The position numbers and the translations under genes were made by a program. Positions 63,996 to 64,000 of a DNA stretch of 64,000 nt are shown here, in pieces (the first letter of the stretch is position 1; each line of letters opens with the position of its first letter). The stretch comes from Thinopyrum elongatum (taxonomy: Eukaryota; Streptophyta; Magnoliopsida; Poales; Poaceae). The notes beneath the pieces are model-generated. The model worked only from the letters and a program-made list of their open reading frames with translations, was not told where the DNA came from and did not search any database. The stretch covers positions 239,622,170 to 239,686,169 of the forward strand of contig CM022300.1 in assembly GCA_011799875.1 (NCBI GenBank), written 5' to 3'.

Positions 63996-64000
63996 GTTGC

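Noticed and set aside
1..64000. tRNA, rRNA, CRISPR or bacterial operon features
   Set aside because: No cloverleaf-like sequence, rRNA motif or regularly spaced repeat-spacer array was seen. Splice sites, MITEs and LTR elements mark the window as plant nuclear DNA.

Overview
The window looks like a repeat-dense stretch of a large grass genome, most likely Triticeae (wheat, Aegilops or barley type). The evidence is: nested CACTA DNA transposons with CACTACAAAAA termini, Ty3/gypsy elements of the Tat lineage carrying a second RNase H and an antisense gene, several Stowaway-type MITEs starting with CTCCCTCC-like termini and flanked by TA, and small spliced plant gene models. I saw no bacterial features, CRISPR array, rRNA or tRNA gene.

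Layout. 1-117 is GT-rich host sequence. 118-26007 is a 25.9-kb CACTA element with matching ends and a perfect 3-bp target duplication (GTT). It has no visible transposase but is filled with duplicated modules, pieces of gene-like sequence and an apparently intact two-exon GRF zinc-finger gene. The host sequence resumes at 26008-26546 and is interrupted again by a complete 13.2-kb Tat-lineage gypsy element (element A, 26551-39719, LTRs of 802 and 820 bp). Host sequence then runs from 39720 to 47075. This host sequence is itself related to the interior of the first CACTA element, and it carries tandem exon modules, a LINE-like insertion, a truncated LTR, a MITE and a three-exon gene of unknown function. 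That gene is cut at 47075 by the left end of a second CACTA (47076-47958). The second CACTA holds a gypsy element (C, LTR from 47959), and C holds another Tat gypsy element (B, from 49473). B has an almost uninterrupted polyprotein frame, but it ends abruptly at about 58.43-58.49 kb without a right LTR. The missing right parts of B, C and CACTA 2 point to one large deletion or rearrangement.

58.5-64 kb is lower-copy sequence with two gene models. One is a small two-exon zf-XS (SGS3/FDM-like zinc finger) gene, with an in-frame stop next to its splice donor. The other is a five-exon gene that joins a possible B3-like N-terminal domain to an F-box/leucine-rich C-terminal part; all its splice phases match, but it has an in-frame stop inside the F-box.

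How the parts fit. Most of the sequence follows transposon logic: insertion into insertion, with coding decay that can be ranked. Element A is degraded (frameshifts, stops, altered catalytic residues). Element B is far less damaged. The novelty candidates are the GRF gene inside the CACTA, the antisense multi-exon gene of the Tat elements, a five-copy 23-residue repeat in B's polyprotein, a stop codon shared by A and B between protease and reverse transcriptase, and the B3-like/F-box fusion.
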